Below are positions 1-7,651 of a stretch of 64,000 bases of DNA, in pieces. A program made the translations under genes and the position numbers. The stretch lies in NCBI GenBank assembly GCA_016217545.1, contig JACRHT010000004.1:62001-126000 (forward strand), in the 5' to 3' direction. Every line of letters begins with the position of its first letter. Position 1 is the stretch's first letter. This stretch comes from Opitutia bacterium. Lineage in GTDB: Bacteria; Verrucomicrobiota; Verrucomicrobiia; Opitutales; Opitutaceae. A model generated the notes under the pieces. That model was not told where the DNA came from. It saw only the letters and a list, made by a program, of their open reading frames with translations, and ran no database searches.

Positions 1-2
1 CC

Positions 3-1739
3 GCATGCGGCCCGCAACTTTCCCTCACCGACTCCGCCGGACAAATCGTCGCCGACTCTCACGATGTCTTGAACGCCGCGGTGGCCGCGCTGCGTGACGG
101 CAGGATTCTCGCCGTGAAAGGCCTCGGCGGCTTCCACCTGATGTGCGACGCCGCCAACGAGGTCTCCGTCGCCGAGCTGCGCAACCGCAAGCATCGCGAG
201 GAAAAGCCGCTCGCCGTCATGTTCCCCGACCTCGCCACGCTGCGCGACTACGCCGACGTGCCCCCGGTCGCGGAAAAGCTCCTCACTTCCCCCGAGGCCC
301 CGATCGTGCTCATCCGCCGGCTCGAAAACAGCCGCCTCGCCTACAGCGTCGCTCCGTCGAATCCCTGGATCGGCGCCCTGCTGCCCTACACGCCCTTGCA
401 CGCTCTGCTGCTGCGCGCGTTCCAAGGCCCGCTCGTCGCCACCAGCGCGAATCTCTCCGAGGAACCGCTCTGCACCGACAACACCGAGGCGCGCGAACGT
501 CTCGCCGGCATCGCCGATCTGCACCTCTCCCACGACCGCGTGATCGCGCGCCCGGTCGACGACTCCGTCATCCGCCTCTCGCGCACCAGCCAGACCATCT
601 TGCTCCGCCGCGCGCGCGGCTACGCCCCCGCACCGCTGCGCCTCCCCGGTGCACTCCACGAGACGACGCTCTGCGTCGGCGCGCAGATGAAGAACACCGT
701 CTCCGTCGCGGCAGGCGATCAGGTGGTTCTCAGCCCTCACATCGGCGACCTCGGCAACGCCGCCACGCAAGCCGTCTTCGAGCGCACCATCGCCACGCTC
801 AGCGAACTCTACGAGGCCCGCCCGCTCGTCGTCGTCCACGACAAGCACCCCGACTACGCCTCCACCCACTTCGCCGGCCGCACCGGCCTGCCGCAGCTCG
901 CCGTGCAACACCACCTCGCCCACGTCCTCGCGTGCCTCCTCGAACACGAGCAACCGGCCGACGGCGTCCTCGGCATTTCGTGGGACGGCACTGGCTACGG
1001 CGAAGACGGCACCGTCTGGGGCGGAGAGTTCATCCTCCTCGAAAAGAACCGCGCCACGCGCTTCGCCCGCCTCCGTCCGTTCCGCCTCCTCGGCGGCGAC
1101 GCCGCCGTGAAGGACGCCCGCCGCGTCGCCCTCGGCCTCGGCCACGAGATGGATTTGCTCGGCCCGCTCTGCGCCCGCTTCCGCTTCTCGCCGATCGAGC
1201 ACTCGACGCTCCAGCAGATGCTCGCCCGCGGCTTGAACTCCCCGCTCTGCTCCAGCGCCGGCCGCCTCTTCGACGGCGTCAGCGCGCTGCTCGGCCTTTG
1301 CCTGCGCAACAGCTTCGAAGGCCAAGCCCCCCTCCGCCTCGAGGCCGCCGCCACCCGCGCCGCCGGCACGCGCACCGTGCTGCCCTTCGACGTCGTGCGC
1401 GCCGCGTCGCCCGGTGCGTATCTCGACGTCGACTGGGCTCCCGCGATCTCTCAATTGCTCCGCGACCCGCGCGGTCCGGACGAACTCGCTGCCGATTTCC
1501 ATCGCGGTCTCGCCCGCGCCATGGTCGCCGTCGCCACCGAGGCCGGCGTCGGCACCGTCGCGCTCACCGGCGGTTGTTTCCAAAACGCGCTCCTGCACGA
1601 CCTCGCCACCGAAGCGCTCGGCAACGCGGGCTTCAAAGTCCTCACGCACCGCCGCCTCTCACCCAACGACAACTCCATCGCCGCCGGCCAGGCGCTCGCG
1701 GCGCTCTGGGGCCTCACCTCCGTCGACCTCCCCACATGA
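3..1739 (+). CDS. hypF: Carbamoyltransferase HypF, C-terminal three quarters (5' truncated by window edge)
   Basis: HypF makes the cyanide ligands of the NiFe-hydrogenase active site: it transfers carbamoyl from carbamoyl phosphate to the C-terminal Cys of HypE. The frame is open from base 3 without a start, and the first residues read ACGPQ, the end of the HypF zinc-finger region, so the acylphosphatase domain and zinc fingers lie upstream. What remains is the YrdC-like domain (fragment residues about 25-205, with GLGGFHLMCDA and RKHREEKPLAVM) and the Kae1-like carbamoyltransferase domain (metal-site HHLAH near base 910, GISWDGTGYGEDG, then LTGGCFQN). 578 residues are visible, against about 750 in the full family. 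A TTG at 69 is not the real start. The stop overlaps the next small ORF (ATGA). hypC, hypD and later hypE confirm the context. Confidence 0.96.
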   Translation, partial: ACGPQLSLTDSAGQIVADSHDVLNAAVAALRDGRILAVKGLGGFHLMCDAANEVSVAELRNRKHREEKPLAVMFPDLATLRDYADVPPVAEKLLTSPEAPIVLIRRLENSRLAYSVAPSNPWIGALLPYTPLHALLLRAFQGPLVATSANLSEEPLCTDNTEARERLAGIADLHLSHDRVIARPVDDSVIRLSRTSQTILLRRARGYAPAPLRLPGALHETTLCVGAQMKNTVSVAAGDQVVLSPHIGDLGNAATQAVFERTIATLSELYEARPLVVVHDKHPDYASTHFAGRTGLPQLAVQHHLAHVLACLLEHEQPADGVLGISWDGTGYGEDGTVWGGEFILLEKNRATRFARLRPFRLLGGDAAVKDARRVALGLGHEMDLLGPLCARFRFSPIEHSTLQQMLARGLNSPLCSSAGRLFDGVSALLGLCLRNSFEGQAPLRLEAAATRAAGTRTVLPFDVVRAASPGAYLDVDWAPAISQLLRDPRGPDELAADFHRGLARAMVAVATEAGVGTVALTGGCFQNALLHDLATEALGNAGFKVLTHRRLSPNDNSIAAGQALAALWGLTSVDLPT

Positions 1740-1816
1740 CTGCCGTCCTCCTTCTGCCCGCCGTGCTCGTCTTCCTCTTGGTCGTCGTCCTCGCCGACCA
1801 AACCCGCCGCGAATGA
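1736..1816 (+). CDS. 26-aa putative single-pass membrane peptide coupled to hypF
   Basis: A 27-codon ORF starts in an ATGA overlap with the hypF stop, the arrangement typical of translational coupling. The peptide is almost entirely one hydrophobic segment (residues 3-19, only Leu, Val, Ala, Pro, Phe) followed by a short charged tail, DQTRRE, so it would insert as a single transmembrane helix with a basic end. I do not recognise the family. It lies between hypF and hypC on the same strand, so any role would be tied to the hydrogenase maturation operon. The support is position and composition only; it could be a chance ORF. Confidence 0.4.
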   Translation: MTAVLLLPAVLVFLLVVVLADQTRRE

Positions 1817-1856
1817 CGCGCAGCGATCAGCTCTCAGCCCTCAACTTCCTCCGCCC

Positions 1857-1890
1857 CTACTCGCTACTCACTACCCGCTACTCGCTACTC
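1857..1890 (+). repeat. Heptamer tandem repeat CTACTCG x5 upstream of hypC
   Basis: Five consecutive imperfect copies of CTACTCG (units CTACTCG, CTACTCA, CTACCCG, CTACTCG, CTACTC) end 10 bases before the hypC ATG, where a ribosome-binding site would be expected. No Shine-Dalgarno sequence is present. On the minus strand it reads as repeated GAGTAG. Copy-number change here could alter hypC translation, but that is inference. Confidence 0.8.
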
Positions 1891-1900
1891 CCTTCCCTCC

Positions 1901-2212
1901 ATGTGCCTCGCCGTCCCCGGTAAAGTCGTCGAAATTCTCGGCGACGATCCGCTCCTCCGCTCCGCGAAAGTCAGTTTCTCCGGCGTGATCAAACTCGTCA
2001 GCCTCACCTGCACGCCCGACGCCAAGCTCGGCGACTACGTGCTCGTCCACGTCGGCGTCGCCATCAGCACCGTCGACCCCGAGGAGGCCGCGCAGACCTT
2101 CGAATACCTCAAACAAATGGGCGAACTCGACGGCATTGAACTCCCTGCTTCGCCTGAAGCGAAGCTTCAGGACGAACCGCGCCGTAGCTCGCAGAGCGGA
2201 GGCGGGGCATGA
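1901..2212 (+). CDS. hypC: Hydrogenase maturation chaperone HypC
   Basis: HypC/HybG proteins bind HypD and deliver the Fe(CN)2CO group to the large subunit of NiFe hydrogenase. The start MCLAVPGKV is diagnostic; Cys2, exposed after Met removal, is the essential iron ligand. The family core (OB-like beta barrel) ends near residue 83 ([11 protein letters not shown]). The remaining 20 or so residues are low-complexity and are encoded by a palindromic repeat (2153-2208), so the protein is longer (103 aa) than the usual 75-90. The 3' end overlaps hypD by 4 bases (ATGA), so the two are translationally coupled. No SD precedes the ATG; a heptamer repeat lies there instead. Confidence 0.96.
   Translation: MCLAVPGKVVEILGDDPLLRSAKVSFSGVIKLVSLTCTPDAKLGDYVLVHVGVAISTVDPEEAAQTFEYLKQMGELDGIELPASPEAKLQDEPRRSSQSGGGA
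2153..2208 (+). repeat. Palindromic repeat (family G) inside the 3' end of hypC
   Basis: Perfect hairpin CCTGAAGC-GAA-GCTTCAGG (2153-2171) followed by a GTAGC-headed mini-hairpin (GCTC-GCA-GAGC) and GGAGGCGGG. The segment GGACGA(A/G)CCGCGCCGTAGC plus the closing AGGCGGG recurs in the duplicated cysS leader at about 52071-52105, so it is a dispersed element and not hypC sequence proper. Here it is read through in frame as the HypC C-terminal tail. Confidence 0.7.
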
Positions 2213-3315
2213 AATACGTCGACGAATACCGCGACGCCGCGCTCGTCCGGAAACTCGCCGACGCCATCACGCGCGCCGCCACGCGCCCGTGGACGATCAT
2301 GGAAATCTGCGGCGGCCAGACGCACGCCATCGTGAAGTTCGGCCTCGACGATCTCCTCCCGAAAAACATCACGCTCGTCCACGGCCCCGGCTGCCCCGTC
2401 TGCGTCACCAGCGCCGACCTCATCGACCAAGCTGTCGAACTCACGCTCCAGCACGGCGCGATCCTCTGCTCGTTCGGCGACATGCTCCGCGTGCCCGGCA
2501 ACGGCATCGACCTGCTCACCGCCAAGGCCCGCGGCGGCGACGTCCGCATCGTCTACTCGCCCCTTGACGCCGTCGGCATCGCCAAGGCCAACCCCGCGAA
2601 GCAAGTCGTGTTCTTCGCCGTCGGCTTCGAAACGACCGCGCCCGCCAACGCCATGTCCGTGCTCCTCGCCGAACGCGACGGCGTGAAGAATTTCTCCATC
2701 CTCACCTCGCACGTCCTCGTGCCGCCCGCGATGCGCGCCATCCTCGGCGCGCCCGACAACCGCGTGCAAGGCTTCCTCGCCGCCGGCCACGTCTGCACGA
2801 TCATGGGCACCGAGGAATACGGCCCCATCGCCCGCGACTACCGCGCCCCGATCATCATCACCGGCTTCGAACCGGTGGACATCCTCGAAGGCATTTTGCT
2901 CTGCGTGAAACAGCTCGAGTGCGGCCGCACCGAAGTGGAAAACGCCTACTCCCGCGCCGTCCGCACCGAAGGCAACACCCACGCCCGCACGATCGTCGAA
3001 ACCGTCTTTGAAATCGCCGACCGCGACTGGCGCGGCATCGGCGTGATCCCGCAAAGCGGCCTCGCCGTCCGGGAGAAATACGCCGCCTACGACGCCGCAA
3101 AACGCTTCCCGCTCACGACCTCGAACGCCAACGGCTGCACCGAATGCATCAGCGGCGAGATCATGCGCGGCGTGAAGAAGCCGCACGACTGCCCCGCCTT
3201 CGGCACGCGCTGCACGCCCGAGTCCCCGCTCGGCGCCCCCATGGTCAGCAGCGAAGGCGCCTGCGCCGCCTACTACCGCTACCGCAGCCGCGCCCTGGAG
3301 CCGGCCACCCCGTAG
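2209..3315 (+). CDS. hypD: Hydrogenase maturation protein HypD
   Basis: HypD is the Fe-S scaffold on which, with HypC, the Fe(CN)2CO moiety is assembled. All signature blocks are present: [14 protein letters not shown] (Cys34), [11 protein letters not shown] (Cys62, Cys65), [10 protein letters not shown], and the C-terminal 4Fe-4S ligands in [21 protein letters not shown] and [10 protein letters not shown]. Length 368 aa is normal. The start overlaps hypC by 4 bases. The TAG stop is part of a GTAG-headed palindromic element (3312-3333), so the last residues (ALEPATP) may reflect that insertion. Confidence 0.97.
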   Translation: MKYVDEYRDAALVRKLADAITRAATRPWTIMEICGGQTHAIVKFGLDDLLPKNITLVHGPGCPVCVTSADLIDQAVELTLQHGAILCSFGDMLRVPGNGIDLLTAKARGGDVRIVYSPLDAVGIAKANPAKQVVFFAVGFETTAPANAMSVLLAERDGVKNFSILTSHVLVPPAMRAILGAPDNRVQGFLAAGHVCTIMGTEEYGPIARDYRAPIIITGFEPVDILEGILLCVKQLECGRTEVENAYSRAVRTEGNTHARTIVETVFEIADRDWRGIGVIPQSGLAVREKYAAYDAAKRFPLTTSNANGCTECISGEIMRGVKKPHDCPAFGTRCTPESPLGAPMVSSEGACAAYYRYRSRALEPATP

Positions 3316-3333
3316 CGCCGCTCTCCGGCCGGC
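3312..3333 (+). repeat. GTAG-headed palindrome (family H) at the hypD stop
   Basis: GTAGCGCCGCTCTCC followed by GGCCGGC; closely similar to the minus-strand element that ends hypE (14706-14684, GTAGCGCCGGCTTTCC then GCCGGC) and to the hemB terminator stem (50621-50643). The hypD stop codon TAG (3313-3315) lies in the GTAG head. A short T-run (GTTTTTC, 3337-3343) follows, so it may also act as a weak terminator. Confidence 0.5.
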
Positions 3334-3348
3334 CCAGTTTTTCTGGAT

Positions 3349-4053
3349 TCACAAATCGAAGGTAGCGCCGTGGCGCCGCAGCCAGTCTTTGCGCTCGGCG
3401 TAGGCGGGCATCACCTTGTCGACCTCGTTCCAAAACGCGGCGGTGTGGTCGAGGTGATGATGGTGGCAGAGCTCGTGAACGACGATGTAGTCGATGACCT
3501 GCGGCGGAGCCATCATGCACTTCCAATGAAACGCCACGTTCCCCGTCGGCGAGTAGGACGCCCAGCGATGGCCGAGTTCGCGCACGGCGAGGCGGCGCAC
3601 CGGCGCGGCGACCTTCGGGGCGAAATACGCCACGCGTTCCGTGAGCCAGGCGCGACCGCGAGCAATGTAGTAGTTTCGAAACGCCGCTCGCGCCGCGGCC
3701 ACGGCGCCGCGCTCGGCGAGATCGCGCCGCAGGCAGAAACGGCCGGCGCGCAGGCGCAACGGCTCCTCCTGATCGGCCACGAGCAGCAGGCGGTAGGAGC
3801 GGCCGAGATAAAGGAAACCTTCGCCGTTGCGAAACTCGCGCAGGACGCGCGTGGCGTTGAGGTCGCGCCACTCGGCGAGATTGCGATAGATCCACGGGCG
3901 CTTCGCCGCAACGAGGGCGGCGATGCGCGCGTCGTTCGCGTCTTGCGGGGCGCGCACGAGCAGCCGGCCGTCGCGCTCGATCACGATGTCGGCGGTGCGG
4001 CGCCGGCTGCGCACGATTTCGTAGGTGAACGCGGGATCGGCGGGACGGATCAT
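3349..4053 (-). CDS. YgjP-type (DUF45, M48-like) zinc metallopeptidase coupled to hsdR
   Basis: Predicted zinc-dependent metallopeptidase of the YgjP/SprT-like fold; the substrate is unknown. The motif HELCH (residues 193-197) followed by H203 in HTAAFW gives the usual three zinc ligands and catalytic Glu194; RELGHRWASYSPTGNVAFHW upstream is the family's other conserved block. 234 aa. The ATG was chosen because it overlaps the hsdR stop as ATGA, implying coupled translation; the frame stays open further upstream but only within hsdR. YgjP-like peptidases are often seen next to hsdR in type I R-M loci, so a role in enzyme turnover or control of restriction is a fair guess, not shown here. Confidence 0.85.
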   Translation of the reverse strand: MIRPADPAFTYEIVRSRRRTADIVIERDGRLLVRAPQDANDARIAALVAAKRPWIYRNLAEWRDLNATRVLREFRNGEGFLYLGRSYRLLLVADQEEPLRLRAGRFCLRRDLAERGAVAAARAAFRNYYIARGRAWLTERVAYFAPKVAAPVRRLAVRELGHRWASYSPTGNVAFHWKCMMAPPQVIDYIVVHELCHHHHLDHTAAFWNEVDKVMPAYAERKDWLRRHGATFDL

Positions 4054-7000
4054 CGCGTCAGCTCCTGATGGCGTTTCTCGGCGAGATTCACGATCTCGAC
4101 GGCGAGGCGCTCGTGCAGCACCGCCAGCTCCGGCAGCTCGGCGAGCAGTATCTCGGTGGCGATCGCCCCGCGGAGTTTTTTCACCTCGATCGGTTTTTTC
4201 CAGAAATCGACGATGTCGATCCGCTCCTGGAAAATCTCGACGATGCGGCGCAGCAGCGCGGTGAGCGCGGGCTCGTGCGCGGCGGGTGCGATGCCCTCGG
4301 CATAGGCGAGTTGCACGACGAAGTCGTAGAAAGCCGTCGCTTCGCGGCTCAGGCCGGCGCGAGCGGTGGTGCGTCCGGCCTCGGCTTCGCGACGGAGCTG
4401 CTCGCAGCCGGCGACGATGGCTTCCCAATTATTCTTCTGCTGCTGGAGCAGGCGTTCGAGTTTGTCGCTCAGGCGCTGGTAGAAGGCGGGGTCCTCGTCG
4501 AAGTGGACGGTGCAGTGCTTGCGGATCGCGTGCTCCATCTCGCTGGCCTTGGCCTCGGCGTTGCCGCCGGCGTGCTGTTGCACGCGGGCGAGGAAATCGG
4601 GTGAGAGCAGTTCGACGGGCGGGATGCGCGGGTCGATGCCGAGCTCGATCAAGTGCTCGTTGATGAGCGCTTTCACCTTCGCGCCGGCATCGCCCAGGTC
4701 GAGCGACTCGTCCTTGTAGCGCTCCTTCACCATGCGCAGGAGATAACCGAATCGCCGGGCGGGGCCGCGGTAGGCGTGACCGCGGGCGTCGGGGAGGATG
4801 AGGTTGAGGCTCTGGAGGAATTTCTTGAGGTAGACCTCGAAGTCGGCGCGGCGCCGCAGGTCCTGCATCGCGGATACCGCGGCGTGCACGACGGCGACTT
4901 CCGAGGCGGGACCGCCGCAGCGGCCGTGCACGAAAGCGTCGATCTCCGGCACGCCCGCGGCGCGGAAATGCTGGAGCAAGCGCTCGAAACGCTCCTCGAG
5001 GATCGGCAGCTCGGTCGCGAGATCCTTCAGGCCCTCGCGCAGGTCCGCCGCGTCCTCGGCGGCGTAGATCGAGAGCGCGGCGCCGAGGTGGTTCGCGAGG
5101 CCGATGTAGTCGACGACGAAGCCGCGGGACTTGCGGCGCGCGGTGCGGTTCACGCGGGCGATGGCCTGGAGGAGATTGTGCTCCTCGAGCCGCTTGTCGA
5201 TATACATGACCTGCTCGATCGGCGCGTCGAAGCCGGTGAGCAGCATGTCGCACACGACGAGGAACGCGATACCGGTGAGCGCGCGGTCGGGATCGTCGAG
5301 GTCGAACGGCCGGCAGAAATTCTCCACGGCGTTCCAGCGTCGCGCCTCCTGGCGGACCGCGGTGAGCGCGGCGGCCTCGTTGGTCGGATCGGCGGAGACG
5401 ACGACGGCGACTTTCAAAAACTCGAGCCGGCGGACGAGCACGGCGTCGGGTTTCTCCTGCGCGTGTTCGCGCGCGATGCGCTCGGCGAGCGCGGTGCGGA
5501 TCGCCTGCTGGTAGCGGAGCGCCGCGAGTTTCGAGTGACAGACGACCTGCGCCTTGAAGCCGTCGGGCAGGATATTGTCGACGTAGTGCGCCACGAGGTC
5601 GCGGGCGATGGCGCCGATGCGCTGCTCGGCTTCGAGGAGGTCGCCGGTGGCGCCGTATTTCTTTTTGATCGCGGCGATCTCCTCGGGCGTGCGCTCGGCG
5701 AACAGGTCCTCGAATTTCCGCTCGAAGCCGGCCTTGTCGCGTAGCGCGGCGTCGGCTGTGCGGCCTTCGTAGAGGATCTGGAGCGTGGCGCCGTCGTGCA
5801 CGGCGTCCATGAGCTTGTAGGTGTCGATGTAGTCGCCGAAGCGCTTCACGGTGCGCCGCGCGCCGTGTTTCTCCGTGATCAGCGGCGTGCCGGTAAAGGC
5901 GATGCGCGTCGCCTGCGGAAACGCCTCGAAGAGATTGTCGCCGAGGTCCGAGCCCTGCGTGCGGTGCGCCTCGTCGATCATCAGCAGGATGCGCGCGGAG
6001 GGATTGACGACGCCGAACGTCTCCGCCGACGGCGGCGCGCCGTAGGTGGCGAGCGCTTCGGCGACGACGAGCGGCAGCGACTCCTCGCGCTCCATGAACT
6101 TGTGGACCATGACCATGTTGAGGTCCGAGGCGTCGGTGGAGAGCTGTGCGCGGAGGTCGGCGGTGCTCGCGATGACGTTGACCCGGCCGCCGATGAGTTT
6201 CGCGGTGGCGGCGAGCTGCTCCTCGAGGTCGAGGCGGTCGTTGACCAGCACGATCTTGAAATCCGCGAGGTCGGCGGCGGCGCGGAGCATGCGCGCGACG
6301 AAGACCATCGTGAGCGATTTGCCCGAGCCCTGCGTGTGCCAGACGACGCCGGAGCGCTCCTCGGGCGTGCGGCCCTCGCGCAGCCGCTGCACGATGCGGC
6401 GCGCGGCGCGGTATTGCTGGTAACGGCACACGACCTTTACGCGGCGCCCGGCGTCGGTGTCCGTGAACACCGTGCAGGTGCGAAGCACGTCGAGCAGCGT
6501 GGCGGGCGCGAGCAGGCCCTGGATCAATTTCTCCTGTGCGCGCTCGATGCCGAGCGGCGGCGCGTAGGCGCGGCGGCTCTCGGGCCAGATGTCCTTCCAC
6601 GCGTGGAAATGCTCGTGCTCCGACGAGATCGTGCCGGGTTCGGCCTGCTCGCCGCAGGTGCGGATGAGCAGCGCATTCGAGTAGAACAACCGCGGCTCAC
6701 CCTCGCGCAAGCCGGCGGCACGCGTCTCGGCACGGCCGTCACGGTAGCGGAGGAGCTGTTCGCCGGCGGCGTGGAGCGGATTCGCGGTGTTGGCGTCGCT
6801 GATCTTCGCTTCGACGACGACGAGCGGGATGCCATTCACGAAGAGCACGACGTCGGGGATGATGCTGCGCTTCACGCCGCCGGGCGTATCGAGGCGGAAC
6901 TGGTTGATCGCGTGGAAGACGTTTCGCTCCGATCGCGCGAAGTCGATCAGCTGCACGACGGGATGTGCCTCGCCGGTGAGTTCGTTGAGGTCGACCTGGG

Positions 7001-7304
7001 CCTTGAAGAGCAGCGCTTGCACGGCCTCGTTGATCTCGAGCAGCGAGCGCGCGGGCTGGCGCAGCCACTGGTCGCGCAGGTCGTCGAGCTGGCGGTCGGT
7101 GAGCCACGGGCGACCGTCGGCGGTGAGATTCAACGCGCGCACCGCGGCGCGGAAAACCTCCGGCAGATGCACCTCGCGGAAACTCGTGCGCAGGCTCGCG
7201 GCGGGATCGCTCGGGATGGCGCCGTGCCCTTGGTCGATCACCGTCCAGCCCAGCGCGGCGAGCTGGTCGAGGAAGGGTTTTTCGACGTGGAGGTATTCGG
7301 ACAT
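4050..7304 (-). CDS. hsdR: Type I restriction endonuclease subunit R (HsdR)
   Basis: HsdR is the ATP-dependent translocase and nuclease of a type I R-M complex (HsdR2M2S). The N-terminal nuclease domain has IIPDVVLFV (D151) and VVVEAKI (E165, K167), a PD-(D/E)xK site. The SF2 helicase follows: Walker A TQGSGKS (324-330), LMIDEAH (D444-H447), FTGTPL, and motif VI ARVNRTAR. 1084 aa is full length. The start at 7304 has no obvious SD. A strong terminator (7433-7456) separates it from hsdS/hsdM upstream, so it probably has its own promoter in 7305-7432, which would let the methylase be expressed independently of the nuclease. The metallopeptidase gene follows with a 4-base overlap. Confidence 0.97.
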   Translation of the reverse strand: MSEYLHVEKPFLDQLAALGWTVIDQGHGAIPSDPAASLRTSFREVHLPEVFRAAVRALNLTADGRPWLTDRQLDDLRDQWLRQPARSLLEINEAVQALLFKAQVDLNELTGEAHPVVQLIDFARSERNVFHAINQFRLDTPGGVKRSIIPDVVLFVNGIPLVVVEAKISDANTANPLHAAGEQLLRYRDGRAETRAAGLREGEPRLFYSNALLIRTCGEQAEPGTISSEHEHFHAWKDIWPESRRAYAPPLGIERAQEKLIQGLLAPATLLDVLRTCTVFTDTDAGRRVKVVCRYQQYRAARRIVQRLREGRTPEERSGVVWHTQGSGKSLTMVFVARMLRAAADLADFKIVLVNDRLDLEEQLAATAKLIGGRVNVIASTADLRAQLSTDASDLNMVMVHKFMEREESLPLVVAEALATYGAPPSAETFGVVNPSARILLMIDEAHRTQGSDLGDNLFEAFPQATRIAFTGTPLITEKHGARRTVKRFGDYIDTYKLMDAVHDGATLQILYEGRTADAALRDKAGFERKFEDLFAERTPEEIAAIKKKYGATGDLLEAEQRIGAIARDLVAHYVDNILPDGFKAQVVCHSKLAALRYQQAIRTALAERIAREHAQEKPDAVLVRRLEFLKVAVVVSADPTNEAAALTAVRQEARRWNAVENFCRPFDLDDPDRALTGIAFLVVCDMLLTGFDAPIEQVMYIDKRLEEHNLLQAIARVNRTARRKSRGFVVDYIGLANHLGAALSIYAAEDAADLREGLKDLATELPILEERFERLLQHFRAAGVPEIDAFVHGRCGGPASEVAVVHAAVSAMQDLRRRADFEVYLKKFLQSLNLILPDARGHAYRGPARRFGYLLRMVKERYKDESLDLGDAGAKVKALINEHLIELGIDPRIPPVELLSPDFLARVQQHAGGNAEAKASEMEHAIRKHCTVHFDEDPAFYQRLSDKLERLLQQQKNNWEAIVAGCEQLRREAEAGRTTARAGLSREATAFYDFVVQLAYAEGIAPAAHEPALTALLRRIVEIFQERIDIVDFWKKPIEVKKLRGAIATEILLAELPELAVLHERLAVEIVNLAEKRHQELTR

Positions 7305-7432
7305 CGGCGGAGGTCGGAATGTGGCGGACGCGGAAACGGAAGACGACCGCCGTCATCCGCGGTCAGGCAGCCCCATTGAGCAACAGCGGGCCCGGCGCGG
7401 CAAGACTGGCGCAGCCCGCGGGCAGAAAACGA

Positions 7433-7456
7433 AAACCCCGGTCGAGACCGGGGTTT
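7433..7456 (-). terminator. Intrinsic terminator, 11-bp perfect hairpin
   Basis: AAACCCCGGTC-GA-GACCGGGGTTT; read on the minus strand it is followed by TTCGTTTTC. It lies 6 bases past the stop of the 60-aa gene, so it should end the hsdM-hsdS-protease-60aa transcript and isolate hsdR. The A/T flanks on both sides make it potentially bidirectional. Confidence 0.85.
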
Positions 7457-7462
7457 CGCGAA

Positions 7463-7645
7463 TTACTTCAACAGGCGCTGACGAGCCTCTTGCTCGCTTT
7501 TGCGTCTGGCTTCGAGCAAGCGATCGAGCTCCGGAATCGCTTCTTCCATGAAGGACTCGCGGAACTCGTTGTAGGCTTCCTCGGTGGGGAAAAGCGGCTT
7601 GGCCAGGGTCGCTTGGTTGGGAACGAGCTCAATGGCGGGAGGCAT
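7463..7645 (-). CDS. 60-aa protein of unknown function, last gene of the hsdM-hsdS unit
   Basis: The stop of the putative cysteine protease upstream is 6 bases from this ATG, and a terminator follows the stop, so it is a genuine transcript-end position. The product has a proline/hydrophobic N-terminus (MPPAIELVPNQATLAK) and then a charged, probably helical C-terminal half rich in Glu and Arg (residues 22-60, FRESFMEEAIPELDRLLEAR). No cysteines, no DNA-binding motif that I recognise. Its size and tight linkage suggest a small partner or inhibitor of the protease gene, but this is inference from context only. No SD is visible. Confidence 0.65.
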   Translation of the reverse strand: MPPAIELVPNQATLAKPLFPTEEAYNEFRESFMEEAIPELDRLLEARRKSEQEARQRLLK

Positions 7646-7651
7646 AAAACG

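Noticed and set aside
2167-3186. 339-codon minus-strand ORF opposite hypD
   Set aside because: Shadow of hypD; composition dominated by Ala, Asp, Gly, Val and His with no domain.
5796-7379. 527-codon plus-strand ORF opposite hsdR
   Set aside because: Antisense shadow with no domain; hsdR motifs are intact on the minus strand.
7463-7645. Antitoxin of a classical toxin-antitoxin pair
   Set aside because: No DNA-binding or antitoxin fold recognisable; called only an unknown small partner.
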